Of a DNA stretch of 64,000 bases, positions 24,446 through 32,811 are shown piece by piece. Numbering within the stretch: the first letter of the stretch is position 1; each line of letters starts with the position of its first letter. Source of the stretch: DASQFI01 sp035633215. GTDB taxonomy: Bacteria > Acidobacteriota > Vicinamibacteria > Vicinamibacterales > SCN-69-37. The notes beneath the pieces are model-generated. The model did no database searches, was not told where the DNA came from, and saw only the letters and a program-made list of their open reading frames with translations. The position numbers and the translations under genes are program-made. Where the stretch lies: positions 390,724 through 454,723 of the forward strand of contig DASQFI010000062.1 of assembly GCA_035633215.1 (NCBI GenBank), in the 5' to 3' direction.

Positions 24446-24964
24446 TCAGGCGACCGCCGTCCGGTAGACGGTCGGCTCCGAGACCCCGTAGCGTGGGATC
24501 TCGTGCAGCGGCAGGACCATCGCGTACTGACCGCACTTCTGGAAGAGCGGGCACGAGAGGCAGTCGGTCGTGATCTTCTCCGGCACCATCAGGTGCGGCA
24601 CGATCGAGAAGTTCTGACGAACGAAGAACCGAGCATCGTGGGTGAACGCGCAGAGCGTCTCGTAGCCCAACGCCTTTGCGCGCGTCCGCAGCTCGCCGAC
24701 CATGCGCGCGGCGAGCCCGACGCGGCGGAAGTGCCGCGCGACGACCAGCGACCGAACCTCGGCGACTTCGGCCGACAACGGCGCCAGCTCGGCGCACGCC
24801 GTGATCTCGCCGTCCACGTCGCAGACGACGAAGCGCCCCGCGTGCCGGCGAAGCTCGTCGAGATCGCGCGGCAGCAGGTGTCCCTCACGCTGATGCCCAC
24901 TGATGAGCGCGTGAAGCGCCTCGGCATCGGCGGTGGTCGCGGGTCGAATCGTGAGATCGGTCAA
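24446..24964 (-). CDS. argA: N-acetylglutamate synthase-type GNAT acetyltransferase
   Basis: A 172-residue GNAT enzyme that would acetylate glutamate in the first step of arginine synthesis. It starts at TTG 24964 with AGGAG nearby upstream. The acetyl-CoA loop is RRVGLAARMVGELR and the core is ACAELAPLSAEVAEVRSLVV. The C-terminal DCLSCPLFQKCGQYAM with three Cys is the hallmark of the short ArgA form found in delta-proteobacteria and relatives. It lies between argD and argJ, which supports the role. With argJ also present, the first step can be fed both ways. Confidence 0.85.
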   Translation of the reverse strand: MTDLTIRPATTADAEALHALISGHQREGHLLPRDLDELRRHAGRFVVCDVDGEITACAELAPLSAEVAEVRSLVVARHFRRVGLAARMVGELRTRAKALGYETLCAFTHDARFFVRQNFSIVPHLMVPEKITTDCLSCPLFQKCGQYAMVLPLHEIPRYGVSEPTVYRTAVA

Positions 24965-25008
24965 TTCAGTCTCTCCTTCTGTATCCGAGGGGCTTCGCCC
25001 CTCGGACT

Positions 25009-25092
25009 CCCTGCTCGCTCACTCGCGGGGCCCCTGGATCCCCACTCCGTTCGCGAGGGGCGCGCCAGATGGCGCGCTGAAACCCTGCTCGC
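25009..25092. repeat. GC-rich dispersed repeat, diverged copy 4
   Basis: CTCACTCGCGGGGCCCCTGG and TCCGTTCGCGAGGGGCGCGC, with a GAGGGGCTTCGCCCCTC hairpin just before it. It fills the gap between argD and argA together with the hairpin. Confidence 0.7.
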
Positions 25093-25100
25093 GGTCGTCT

Positions 25101-26309
25101 TCACAGCACGGCATCCAGGATGCCGATCGCCTCGTCCACCTCACGCTCCGTGACGATGTACGGCGGCAACAGCCGCACCACGTTCGTCGCGGTCCGGTTG
25201 ACGAGCAAGCCTTTGTCGAGCGCCGCGGCGACCACATCGGTCGCGTCGCGGTTGAGCTCGATGCCCGCGAGCAGCCCGGCGCCGCGCACGTCGACGATCG
25301 CGCCGGCGTGCCGCGCGGCCAGCCCGCGCAGCGCCGAGAACAGATATCCCGACACGCGCGAAATCGAATCTTGCAAGCCGCCCTCGAGCGCATCGAGAAA
25401 CACGAGCGCCGCGCGGCACGCGAGCAGATTCCCGCCGTACGTCGTGCCGTGGTCTCCGGGCGCCGCCGCCGCAGCGACCTCGCGGCTGAGCAGTGCCGCG
25501 CCGATCGGCACGCCCGCGCCGAGCGCCTTGCCGAGCGCGATCAGATCCGGCTCGAGGCCGAGCGTCCGGCTGTGAATGAACGTGCCGGTCCGTCCCGACC
25601 CCGTCTGCACCTCATCGGCGATGAGCAGCGTCTTCGTGCGTCGGCACGCCGCGGCAATCGCGGCGGCGACGTCGGGGGCAATCGGCCGCACGCCGCCTTC
25701 GCCCTGAATCGGTTCGACGATGACCGCCGCGGTCTCGCTGGTGATCGACGCGTTTATCACGTCGATCGCGCCAGCCGCCGTCGGCCCGTCCACGTCCGCG
25801 AACGTCACGCCCGGCACGAGCGGCTCGAACGGCGTCCGGTAGTGGCTGTCCCACGTCACCGACAACGAGCCCAACGTCCGGCCGTGGAACGAGTGCGTGA
25901 ACGCCACGAACTTCGTCCGCGACGACTCGCCCTTGCTGTGCCAGTACTTGCGCGCGAACTTCAGGCACGCTTCGACCGCCTCGGTGCCGCTGTTGCAGAA
26001 AAACGCGGCGTCGAGACCTGTGAGCGACGACAGACGCCCCGCCAGCTCGCCCTGCAAGGGATGGAAGTACAGGTTCGAGGTGTGCAGGAGCGTCTCGGCC
26101 TGCGTCCCGAGCGCTTTGGCCAGTCCGGCATGCGCGTGGCCGAGCGAGGCGACGCCGATCCCGGACAGGAAATCCAGGTACTCGCGGCCCTTGTCGTCGA
26201 ACAGACGCATGCCGCTGCCGCGCTCGAACACCACCGGCTGCCGGCGGTAGATCTGCAGTACGTGCTCGAGCTCCAGCGCCTGTACGTCCGTCATCGGAGT
26301 CGTCGTCAT
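25101..26309 (-). CDS. argD: Acetylornithine aminotransferase
   Basis: A 402-residue PLP enzyme converting N-acetylglutamate semialdehyde to N-acetylornithine with glutamate as amino donor. Class-III aminotransferase marks are CNSGTEAVEACLKFAR, THSFHGRTLGSL, EPIQGEGGVRP, LIADEVQTGSGRTG and LIALGKALGAGVPIGA with the PLP-binding Lys, then HGTTYGGNLLACRAAL. The start ATG overlaps the argB stop as ATGA, so it is translationally coupled. The stop at 25101 is followed by repeat DNA before argA. Length and fold are normal. Confidence 0.96.
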   Translation of the reverse strand: MTTTPMTDVQALELEHVLQIYRRQPVVFERGSGMRLFDDKGREYLDFLSGIGVASLGHAHAGLAKALGTQAETLLHTSNLYFHPLQGELAGRLSSLTGLDAAFFCNSGTEAVEACLKFARKYWHSKGESSRTKFVAFTHSFHGRTLGSLSVTWDSHYRTPFEPLVPGVTFADVDGPTAAGAIDVINASITSETAAVIVEPIQGEGGVRPIAPDVAAAIAAACRRTKTLLIADEVQTGSGRTGTFIHSRTLGLEPDLIALGKALGAGVPIGAALLSREVAAAAAPGDHGTTYGGNLLACRAALVFLDALEGGLQDSISRVSGYLFSALRGLAARHAGAIVDVRGAGLLAGIELNRDATDVVAAALDKGLLVNRTATNVVRLLPPYIVTEREVDEAIGILDAVL

Positions 26310-27214
26310 CGTCCGTCTCTTCTATCAATGCTCGCGGGGACCCCACCCCCGCTCGCGCGCGCTCCGGCGCTCGAAGACTCGCTATCCTCGCGCGGGCCGC
26401 AGGCGCTGCTGACCAGGGCCGGTACTGCTTCCGACAGGACAACCGTCGTACCCGGCACTGATCGCCCCTCGAACAGCGCCCGGCCGTCCACGATCCGCAC
26501 GCGCGGCACGCCCTGGAGCAGTGCCGCGCGGCACGCTTCGAGCTTCGCGATCATCCCGGCCGTGGCCGTTCCGCTCGCGATCATCCGGTCGATGCCCTCG
26601 GCGTCGAGGTTCGCGATCGGCTGACCGTCGGCGTCGAGCACGCCCGCGGTCCCGCCGGCGATGACGAGTTCCGGACTCCGCAGCGCCGCTGCGATCCGGC
26701 CCGCCATGACGTCGGCGTTGACGTTCAACACCACGCCGTCCTCGACGCCCAGGCTCGCCACCACGGGGACGTACCCACGAGCGGTCAGCAGCTCGAGGAG
26801 CGCCGGATCGGCGTCGACTGGATCGCCGACGAACCCGAGATCCACGACCGCGCCCGTCGACGCGCGATATTCGCTCGCGCGGGCCGCGGGCGCGAAGCCG
26901 GCGTCCACGCCGGTCAGCCCGACCGCCGGCACGCCGAGGCCGACGAGCGAGGCGACGAGCGCGGTGTTGGCCGACCCGGCAAGGACGGAGACGACGACAT
27001 CGCGCGTCGGCTCGTCGGTGACGCGCAGCCCGTCGATCTTCCGTGGCGCGATCGCGTATTGCGCGAGTGCCGCGTCGATCGCGCGTCCTCCGCCGTGGAC
27101 GAGCACGAGCGGCTGCTCTGACGCGAGGGCCGCGACAGTTGCCGCAACGCTCGCCCGTTGCGCCTCGGTCTCGAGCAACTCGCCGCCGATCTTGAGCACC
27201 AGGGGCGTCGTCAC
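26306..27214 (-). CDS. argB: Acetylglutamate kinase with repeat-derived C-terminal tail
   Basis: A 302-residue kinase that phosphorylates N-acetylglutamate. The start is GTG 27214, overlapping the argC stop as GTGA. Motifs are LKIGGELLE, LVHGGGRAID, NVNADVMAGRIAAAL and GGTAGVLDADG (nucleotide loop). The normal fold ends near VVLSEAV around residue 270; the remaining 30 or so residues (SACGPREDSESSSAGARASG and beyond) are encoded by the GC-rich repeat at 26326-26405. The tail still ends in the ATGA overlap with argD, so coupling was kept. The longer reading frame upstream of 27214 is argC in another frame and is not used. Confidence 0.93.
   Translation of the reverse strand: MTTPLVLKIGGELLETEAQRASVAATVAALASEQPLVLVHGGGRAIDAALAQYAIAPRKIDGLRVTDEPTRDVVVSVLAGSANTALVASLVGLGVPAVGLTGVDAGFAPAARASEYRASTGAVVDLGFVGDPVDADPALLELLTARGYVPVVASLGVEDGVVLNVNADVMAGRIAAALRSPELVIAGGTAGVLDADGQPIANLDAEGIDRMIASGTATAGMIAKLEACRAALLQGVPRVRIVDGRALFEGRSVPGTTVVLSEAVPALVSSACGPREDSESSSAGARASGGGVPASIDRRDGR
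26326..26405. repeat. GC-rich dispersed repeat, copy 3, inside argB
   Basis: GCTCGCGGGGACCCCACCCC followed by CGCTCGCGCGCGCTCCGGCG. It is read as the C-terminal tail of argB on the minus strand. It is related to copies 1 and 2. Confidence 0.8.
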
Positions 27215-28218
27215 AGCAGGGCCGTCCGTTCGTCGAAGCCGCAGGCGACGTTGAAGTTCTGGAGCGCCTGGCCCGCCGCGCCCTTCACGAGGTTGTCGAG
27301 GCACGCGACGATCACGAGGCGCCCGGATCCCGGCTCCAGCCGCCAGCCGAGATCGCAAAAGTTCGTCCACGCGACGTGCTTGATTTCCGGCAGTGCGTCG
27401 CCCGTGACCCGCACGAACGGCTCGTCCTTGTATGCCTGCGCGAAGACGTCGGCGATCTGCTCGGCCGTGACACCGGGCCGCACCTTCACGTAAATCGTCT
27501 CGAGGATGCCCCGGTCGAGCGGCACGAGGTGCGGCACGAACGTCACCGACGCGCCGAGCTCCTGTTCCATCTCGGCGACGTGCCGATGCCCGAACACGCC
27601 GTACGCCGCGACCGAGCCGTGGTTCTCCGAAAAATGCGTCCGGTCGCTGGGCGCGCGGCCCGCGCCCGAGATGCCCGACTTGGCGTCGATCACGACACCG
27701 GCGCCGGTATCCAGCAGCCCCGCGTGCCTGAGCGGCAGCAGCGCCAGAAGCGCGGCGGTCGGATAGCAGCCGGGATTGGCCACGAGCGACGCGTCGCGCA
27801 CATCCGACTTGTAGTGCTCGGTCAATCCGTAGGCGGCGCCTTCCGGCAGCGATTTCGTCGCCGGATACCACCGCGATCGCGCCGCGTCATCGCGAATGCG
27901 AAACGCGCCCGACAGATCGATCACGCGCACGCCCGCGTTCAAGAGCGGCGGGGCCAGATCGGCGGCCGCGTTCTCCGGGACCGCCAGGAACACGATGTCC
28001 ACGCTGCGCGCGAGGCGGTCGCGATCGAGCGGCTCGACCGCGCCGTTCCACACGCGCGCAAGTCGCGGCAAGGGCCGCGCCGCGGAGTCCGCGCTCGACG
28101 ACATCGCGGCCTCGAGATGGACCTGCGGATGCCGCGCGAGGAGCCCGATGAGCTCCTGGCCGGCATACCCGGTGGCGCCTGCCACCCCGACACGAATCTG
28201 CGACGGATAAGTATTCAT
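27211..28218 (-). CDS. argC: N-acetyl-gamma-glutamyl-phosphate reductase
   Basis: A 335-residue NADPH enzyme reducing N-acetylglutamyl phosphate to the semialdehyde. The start ATG 28218 (MNTYPSQIRVGVAGATGYAG) is preferred because the promoter -10 box ends at 28231; the longer frame starts with a TTG inside that box. The Rossmann GATGYAGQEL opens the protein, and the catalytic Cys is in VANPGCYPTAALLAL. HRHVAEMEQEL and FVPHLVPLDRG are also family motifs. It is the first gene of the minus-strand arg run and overlaps argB by four bases. Its mRNA leader would be only about six bases. Confidence 0.96.
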   Translation of the reverse strand: MNTYPSQIRVGVAGATGYAGQELIGLLARHPQVHLEAAMSSSADSAARPLPRLARVWNGAVEPLDRDRLARSVDIVFLAVPENAAADLAPPLLNAGVRVIDLSGAFRIRDDAARSRWYPATKSLPEGAAYGLTEHYKSDVRDASLVANPGCYPTAALLALLPLRHAGLLDTGAGVVIDAKSGISGAGRAPSDRTHFSENHGSVAAYGVFGHRHVAEMEQELGASVTFVPHLVPLDRGILETIYVKVRPGVTAEQIADVFAQAYKDEPFVRVTGDALPEIKHVAWTNFCDLGWRLEPGSGRLVIVACLDNLVKGAAGQALQNFNVACGFDERTALL

Positions 28219-28230
28219 TCGAAGTACATA

Positions 28231-28259
28231 TATATACAACGAGTTGTATGCTAGGTCAA
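28231..28259 (-). promoter_or_regulatory. Promoter of argC with palindromic operator
   Basis: On the minus strand TTGACC (28259-28254) and TATATA (28236-28231) are spaced by exactly 17 bases, as in a sigma-70-type promoter. The palindrome ATACAAC-GA-GTTGTAT (28234-28249) covers the spacer and start of the -10 box, a good place for a repressor, most simply ArgR whose gene is divergent. Transcription would start around 28224, giving a nearly leaderless argC message. Confidence 0.75.
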
Positions 28260-28276
28260 CGATTTCTACTGGTTTC

Positions 28277-28307
28277 TTGCATTTCAGGTATGCATTCCAT
28301 GTATAAT
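28277..28307 (+). promoter_or_regulatory. Promoter of argRGH with palindromic operator
   Basis: TTGCAT (28277-28282) and TATAAT (28302-28307) are separated by 19 bases, slightly long. An imperfect palindrome TATGCATTCCATGTATA (28289-28305) overlaps the -10 box. The RNA leader to the argR ATG at 28329 would be about 15 bases. The sequence suits autoregulation by ArgR, but the site does not match the classic ARG box closely. Confidence 0.6.
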
Positions 28308-28328
28308 GGCTTGGCGGCGTGAATAAGT

Positions 28329-28781
28329 ATGAAGTCCTGGAGGCAGTCCCAGATTCTTGATGTCATCGACCATGAGCCCGTCGCCTCGCAGGAAGCGCTC
28401 CGGAAAATGCTGGAAACACGCGGGATTGAAGCCACTCAGGCCACGATCTCCCGTGATTTGAAGGAGTTGGGCCTGGTCAAGCGCGCCGGCGACGGCGCCT
28501 ACGTGAGACCGGGCGCGGAGCGGAGCAGCCCGGCCGTGAGCGAGCAGCTCCGGCGAGCCATCACGACGCTGCTTCGCGCCATCGAGCGGGTCGATCCGCT
28601 CATTGTCGTCCGCACCGATCGCGGCCAGGCGCAGGGGCTGGCCGAGTGGATCGACCGTGCGCAGCTCCCGGAGGTCGCCGGCACGATCGGGGGTGACGAC
28701 ACGATTTTGCTCGTCTGCCGCGGTTCGGGCGCGGCTGAAACGCTCGAAAAGAAGTTCAACTCGATGCTGAAAGGACACTGA
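28329..28781 (+). CDS. argR: Arginine repressor ArgR
   Basis: A 150-residue regulator, hexameric when bound to arginine. The N-terminal winged helix has ASQEALRKMLETRGIEATQA followed by TISRDLKELGLVKR, the DNA-recognition part. The C-terminal arginine-binding domain has GTIGGDDTILLVCRG (usually GTIAGDDT). It starts 15 bases after the promoter and precedes argG by six bases. As first gene of the argR-G-H run, divergent from argC-B-D-A-J-F, it probably controls both arms through the palindromes at 28234-28249 and 28289-28305. Confidence 0.96.
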   Translation: MKSWRQSQILDVIDHEPVASQEALRKMLETRGIEATQATISRDLKELGLVKRAGDGAYVRPGAERSSPAVSEQLRRAITTLLRAIERVDPLIVVRTDRGQAQGLAEWIDRAQLPEVAGTIGGDDTILLVCRGSGAAETLEKKFNSMLKGH

Positions 28782-28786
28782 CTTCG

Positions 28787-30016
28787 ATGGAACGTATCGT
28801 TCTGGCTTACTCCGGCGGTCTTGACACGTCGGTCGCGATTCCCTGGCTCGCCGAGAAGTACGGCGCTGAAATCGTCGCGGTGACGATGGATCTCGGACAG
28901 GGCAAGGAACTGGATGACGTGCGCGAGCGCGCGCTGGCGATCGGCGCGGTCCGCGCGCATGTGGTCGACCTGCGCGAGGAATTCGCGCGCGACTTCATCC
29001 TGCCCGCGCTCCAGGCCGGCGCGATCTACGAGGGCCGCTATCCGCTGGCGACCGCGCTCGGCCGTCCGCTCATCTCGAAGCATCTCGTCGAGATCGCGCG
29101 GATCGAGGGTGCCACCGCCATCGCGCACGGGTGCACCGGCAAGGGCAACGACCAGGTGCGGATGGACGTGTCGGCGCGCGCGCTCGAGCCGTCGATCAAG
29201 GTCATCGCGCCCGCGCGCATCTGGGGCCTGACGCGGCCGGCGGAGATCGAGTACGCCCGGCAGCGCGGCATCCCGGTGCCTGCGACCGTGGACAGCCCCT
29301 ATTCGACCGACTCGAATCTCTGGGGCCGGTCGATCGAATGTGGGTGCCTCGAGGATCCGTGGCAGGAGCCGCCCGAGGAGATCTACACGCTCACGAAATC
29401 GCCCGCCGACGCGCCGGACACGCCCGCGTACGTCGAGATCGAGTTCGAGAGCGGCGTGCCGGTCAAGATCAACGGCGTTGCCATGTCGCTCGTCGAGCTG
29501 ATTCAGAGTCTCGAGACGATCGCCGGCGATCACGGCGTCGGCCGGGTGGACATGGTCGAAAACCGGCTCGTCGGCATCAAGTCGCGCGAGATTTACGAGG
29601 CGCCGGCGGCCGTCGCGCTGCACGCCGCGCATCGCGAGCTCCAGAAGTTCGTGACGGCGCGCGATCTCGAGCGTCTGACCGCCGAGCTCGGCGTGAAATA
29701 CGCCGACCTCGTCTACAACGGCCTCTGGTACACGCCGACGCGGGAGGCGATCGACGCGCTCGTGGCCAACGTCCAGGAGAAGGTCTCCGGCGTCATCCGC
29801 CTCAAGTTCTTCAAAGGCGACTGCCGCGTCGTCGGCCGGAAGTCTCCGCATGCGCTGTACGACTACGGAATGGCGACGTACGACGAGGGCGACAAGTTCG
29901 ATCACACCGCCGGCGAGGGCTTCGTGAAGATCTGGGGTCTGCCGCTCGAGATCGCCGCGCGCAAGGCCAAGGCCGCGATGAAGGAAAAGGAGCCGGCGGG
30001 GGCGGGGAAGAAGTGA
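28787..30016 (+). CDS. argG: Argininosuccinate synthase
   Basis: A 409-residue enzyme joining citrulline and aspartate with ATP. N-terminal PP-loop LAYSGGLDTSVAIPWL; HGCTGKGNDQVR with the citrulline/aspartate site; SPYSTDSNLWGRSIECG; ENRLVGIKSREIYEAPAA. The ATG at 28787 lies six bases after argR. A short Lys/Gly-rich tail (EKEPAGAGKK) precedes the TGA, which is followed immediately by the AATTACC repeat and then argH. Confidence 0.97.
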   Translation: MERIVLAYSGGLDTSVAIPWLAEKYGAEIVAVTMDLGQGKELDDVRERALAIGAVRAHVVDLREEFARDFILPALQAGAIYEGRYPLATALGRPLISKHLVEIARIEGATAIAHGCTGKGNDQVRMDVSARALEPSIKVIAPARIWGLTRPAEIEYARQRGIPVPATVDSPYSTDSNLWGRSIECGCLEDPWQEPPEEIYTLTKSPADAPDTPAYVEIEFESGVPVKINGVAMSLVELIQSLETIAGDHGVGRVDMVENRLVGIKSREIYEAPAAVALHAAHRELQKFVTARDLERLTAELGVKYADLVYNGLWYTPTREAIDALVANVQEKVSGVIRLKFFKGDCRVVGRKSPHALYDYGMATYDEGDKFDHTAGEGFVKIWGLPLEIAARKAKAAMKEKEPAGAGKK

Positions 30017-30092
30017 ATTGGTAATCGGGCGATGGGCAATTGCCCATGCGCTTTTTCAATTACCAATTACCAATTGCGCAATTACCAATGTC
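30017..30092. repeat. AATTACC word hairpin between argG and argH
   Basis: ATTGGTAATCGGGCGATGGG at 30017 is answered by CAATTACCAATTACCAATTG and GCAATTACCAAT up to the argH ATG. It resembles 17114-17158. It separates two genes of one operon, so it may modulate argH expression or mRNA stability rather than end transcription. Confidence 0.8.
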
Positions 30093-31470
30093 TTTATGGT
30101 CTGGCCGGTTCGCCGGCGATCCGGACAAGAGCGTCTTCGACTTCGGCAAGTCGCTCGCCGTCGACAAACGGCTGTTCGACGATGACGTCGCCGGCAGTCA
30201 GGCGTGGGCGGAGGCACTCGGCCGGGCGGGCGTGTTATCGCCGGCCGACGTCACCGCCATCGTGTCCGGGCTGGACGCCGTACGCGCCGACGTGACTGGC
30301 CGGCCCGAACTCATCAATACCGCCGACGACGAAGACGTCCATTCATACGTCGAGCGCGAGCTCGTCCAGCGCATCGGCGATGCGGGCCGGCGTCTCCACA
30401 CCGGCCGTTCACGAAACGAACAAGTCTCGCTCGACATCCGGCTGTACCTGAGACGCCGGATTCCCGAGCTGCAGCGCGGGCTCGTCGACGTCGTCGCGGC
30501 CGCGGTCGCGCAAGCGGAGAACTCAAGACAATCGGTGATGCCGTCGTACACGCACTTGCGCCGGGCGCAGCCGGTGCTGGTGGCGCACATGTGGCTGGCG
30601 CACGCCGCCGCGATTCGCCGGGACGTCGCGCGATTCGAGCGCGTGCGCGACGAATGCGACGCGATGCCGCTCGGGTCGGGCGCGATCGCCGGGACGAGCT
30701 ACGACGTGGACACGGCGTGGCTCGCGCAGCGGCTCGGATTCAGCCGCGTTTCGGCCAACAGCATGGACGTCTCGGGCGATCGCGATTTCGCCGCGTCGTT
30801 TCTGTACGCCTGTGCGCTCGCGATGGTGCACCTGTCGCGACTGGCCGAGGACGTCATCCTCTTCACGTCCGAGGAGTTCGGATTCTTCGAGCTGGCCGAC
30901 GAAATTGCGACCGGATCGAGCCTGATGCCGCAGAAGAAGAACCCGGATCCGATGGAGCTCGTGCGCGGCAAGGCCGGCCGCGCGATCGGGACGCTGACGG
31001 GGTGGCTGGCGACGATGAAAGGCACGCCGCTCGGATACAACAAGGACTACCAGGAAGACAAAGCCGCGATCTTCGACGCGGAGGACACGCTGATCGGATC
31101 GGCCATGTCGGCCGCCGTCGTGGTGCGCACACTGACGCCGCGGACCGATCGCATGCGCACGGCGGCGTCCGGGTTGCTGCTGGCGACCGACGTCGCCGAC
31201 TATCTCGTCTCCAAGGGCGTGCCGTTTCGAACCGCGCACGAAATCACCGGGCGCATCGTCCGCGATCTCTATGAAGCGCGGAAGGACTTTGCCGCGCTGA
31301 CCCCGGCCGATTGGCGCAAGTATCACGCGGCGTTCGAGGACGACGTGCAGTCCGTCATCACGCCCGAGGCGGCGATCGCGGGGAAGCGCACGCCGCAATC
31401 GACGCGTCCCGAGGCTGTCGCGCGGGCGCTCGCGGAAGTGAAGCAGTGGCTGTCAAAACCCACGGCCTGA
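30088..31470 (+). CDS. argH: Argininosuccinate lyase
   Basis: A 460-residue fumarase/aspartase-family enzyme splitting argininosuccinate into arginine and fumarate, the last step of the pathway. The start at 30088 (MSLWSGRFAG) is chosen; 16 earlier codons in the frame belong to the repeat. Motifs are LHTGRSRNEQVSLDIRLYLR, MPSYTHLRRAQPVLVAHM, and the signature GSSLMPQKKNPDPMELVRG. The 3' end overlaps the VOC gene by about 25 bases. Confidence 0.97.
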   Translation: MSLWSGRFAGDPDKSVFDFGKSLAVDKRLFDDDVAGSQAWAEALGRAGVLSPADVTAIVSGLDAVRADVTGRPELINTADDEDVHSYVERELVQRIGDAGRRLHTGRSRNEQVSLDIRLYLRRRIPELQRGLVDVVAAAVAQAENSRQSVMPSYTHLRRAQPVLVAHMWLAHAAAIRRDVARFERVRDECDAMPLGSGAIAGTSYDVDTAWLAQRLGFSRVSANSMDVSGDRDFAASFLYACALAMVHLSRLAEDVILFTSEEFGFFELADEIATGSSLMPQKKNPDPMELVRGKAGRAIGTLTGWLATMKGTPLGYNKDYQEDKAAIFDAEDTLIGSAMSAAVVVRTLTPRTDRMRTAASGLLLATDVADYLVSKGVPFRTAHEITGRIVRDLYEARKDFAALTPADWRKYHAAFEDDVQSVITPEAAIAGKRTPQSTRPEAVARALAEVKQWLSKPTA

Positions 31471-31847
31471 CCCATATCGCGCTCGCGGTGAGCGACCCGG
31501 AACGGTCGCTGCGTTTCTACCAGGCTCTCCTCGGCGTCGTCGCCGTGTATCGCGAGGCGGATTTCATTCAGGCTCAGACGCCGGGCACCCGCGACGTGCT
31601 CGTTTTCGAGCGCGACCGTCGTCACGCCGGAAAGATCGGCGGCATCCGGCATTTCGGCTTCCGCCTCCAGCGCGCGGCCGATATCGCCGCGACCCGCCGG
31701 GCGGTCAAGGCCGCTGGCGGTCGTATTCGCGAGACCGGCGAGTTCGTCCCTGGCGAGCCCTACCTGTTCGCCGAAGATCCTGACGGTTACGTTCTCGAGA
31801 TCTGGTTCGAACTGCCGACGCCGGTCGATCCCAAGCCTCGCCGCTGA
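31446..31847 (+). CDS. VOC (glyoxalase/bleomycin-resistance fold) protein
   Basis: A 133-residue metal-binding fold protein. It starts with GTG 31446 inside the end of argH. It has HGLTHIALAVSDPERSLRFYQ, with the first metal His, then GGIRHFGFRLQRAADI with the second His and YLFAEDPDGYVLEIWFEL with the C-terminal Glu ligand. These three positions suit a metalloenzyme of the glyoxalase or dioxygenase branch, but the substrate is unknown. It is translationally linked to argH but likely not part of arginine synthesis. Confidence 0.85.
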   Translation: MAVKTHGLTHIALAVSDPERSLRFYQALLGVVAVYREADFIQAQTPGTRDVLVFERDRRHAGKIGGIRHFGFRLQRAADIAATRRAVKAAGGRIRETGEFVPGEPYLFAEDPDGYVLEIWFELPTPVDPKPRR

Positions 31848-31891
31848 CTCGCGCAGCTATACTGCCCGGAGGTCCTCTCCAGGAGTCCCCC

Positions 31892-32674
31892 ATGAACATG
31901 AAGCAGGTTCGCACTTTCGCGTTGCTGGCCGCGCTCTTGATGACTGCCGTTCCCGCCGTCGCGCTGATCTGGTCCCAGCCCGACGGCAACGGTCATCCGT
32001 ATGTCGGGCTCGTTGTCTTCGACGTCGACGGCACGCCGTCGCATCGATGCTCGGGCTCGCTCATCTCGCCAACGGTGTTCCTCACGGCGGGGCACTGCAC
32101 GGACGGCACGGATGCCGCGCGCGTCTGGTTCGAAACCCGGATTCAGGACCCGAGCTATCCGTTCGGAGGCGGCACGTCGATCAGCGGAACGCCGCACACG
32201 CACCCGGCCTTCGGAACCTCGTTCCCCAACTCCAGCGACGTCGGCGTCGTCGTGCTCGACGTGCCGGTCGTCCTGAACCAGTACGCACAACTCGCACCGT
32301 CGGGCGTCATCGACGGTCTTGCGCGGCAGCGCGGCCTGCAGAGCCAGCTGTTCACACTCGTCGGGTACGGCGATCAGGCAATCGTGCCGTTTCCCATTAG
32401 CCGATTGATTCGCTATCGCGCGACGCCGCAACTGGTCGAGCTCAGCAGCGCCAACACGGGCGGCTGGAACATCCACCTGTCGAGCAACCCGGGGAAGCCG
32501 CATCCTGGCGGGGCGTGCTTCGGCGATTCCGGAGGCCCGGCGCTGATTGGCAACACGAACCTCGTGGCCGGGGTCGGGTCGTTCGTGCTGAACTACAATT
32601 GCACGGGCGCGGGGTTCTACTACCGCGTCGACACGGCGTACGCGCGCCAGTTCATCAATCCCTTCTTGAACTGA
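31892..32674 (+). CDS. Secreted trypsin-like serine protease (S1)
   Basis: A 260-residue protein with signal peptide (VRTFALLAALLMTAVPAVA). ATG 31892 has AGGAG seven bases upstream. Chymotrypsin-fold triad: His68 in LTAGHC, Asp116 in SSDVGVVVLD, Ser213 in GDSGGP. The Cys of LTAGHC and others fit disulfides. No propeptide is obvious. It would act outside the cell or in the periplasm. A strong terminator-like hairpin follows. Confidence 0.92.
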   Translation: MNMKQVRTFALLAALLMTAVPAVALIWSQPDGNGHPYVGLVVFDVDGTPSHRCSGSLISPTVFLTAGHCTDGTDAARVWFETRIQDPSYPFGGGTSISGTPHTHPAFGTSFPNSSDVGVVVLDVPVVLNQYAQLAPSGVIDGLARQRGLQSQLFTLVGYGDQAIVPFPISRLIRYRATPQLVELSSANTGGWNIHLSSNPGKPHPGGACFGDSGGPALIGNTNLVAGVGSFVLNYNCTGAGFYYRVDTAYARQFINPFLN

Positions 32675-32683
32675 CCAGGCCAG

Positions 32684-32721
32684 CCGCGGCCGATCGGGCA
32701 CCGGCACCCGATTGGCCGCGG
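32684..32721 (+). terminator. Terminator-like hairpin after the S1 protease
   Basis: CCGCGGCCGATCGGG and CCCGATTGGCCGCGG form a 15-bp stem with one G-T pair and an eight-base loop. A few T follow only weakly. The rest of the gap to 32811 holds a TATAAT at 32779-32784, probably the -10 box of the M16 pair. Confidence 0.7.
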
Positions 32722-32811
32722 TTGGTGTCCAAATCCGGCCGCTTGGCGTCATTGGCCGCACGGGCGGCGCGTCCTTCATATAATCGACGGATTCGCACAG
32801 CAGGAGGTCCC

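Noticed and set aside
24432..24797. Upstream extension of the argJ frame to 24797
   Set aside because: It lies inside argA in another frame and is Arg-rich; the ATG at 24431 starts the conserved protein.
27215..27871. Upstream extension of the argB frame to 27871
   Set aside because: It is argC read in another frame; the GTG at 27214 overlaps the argC stop.
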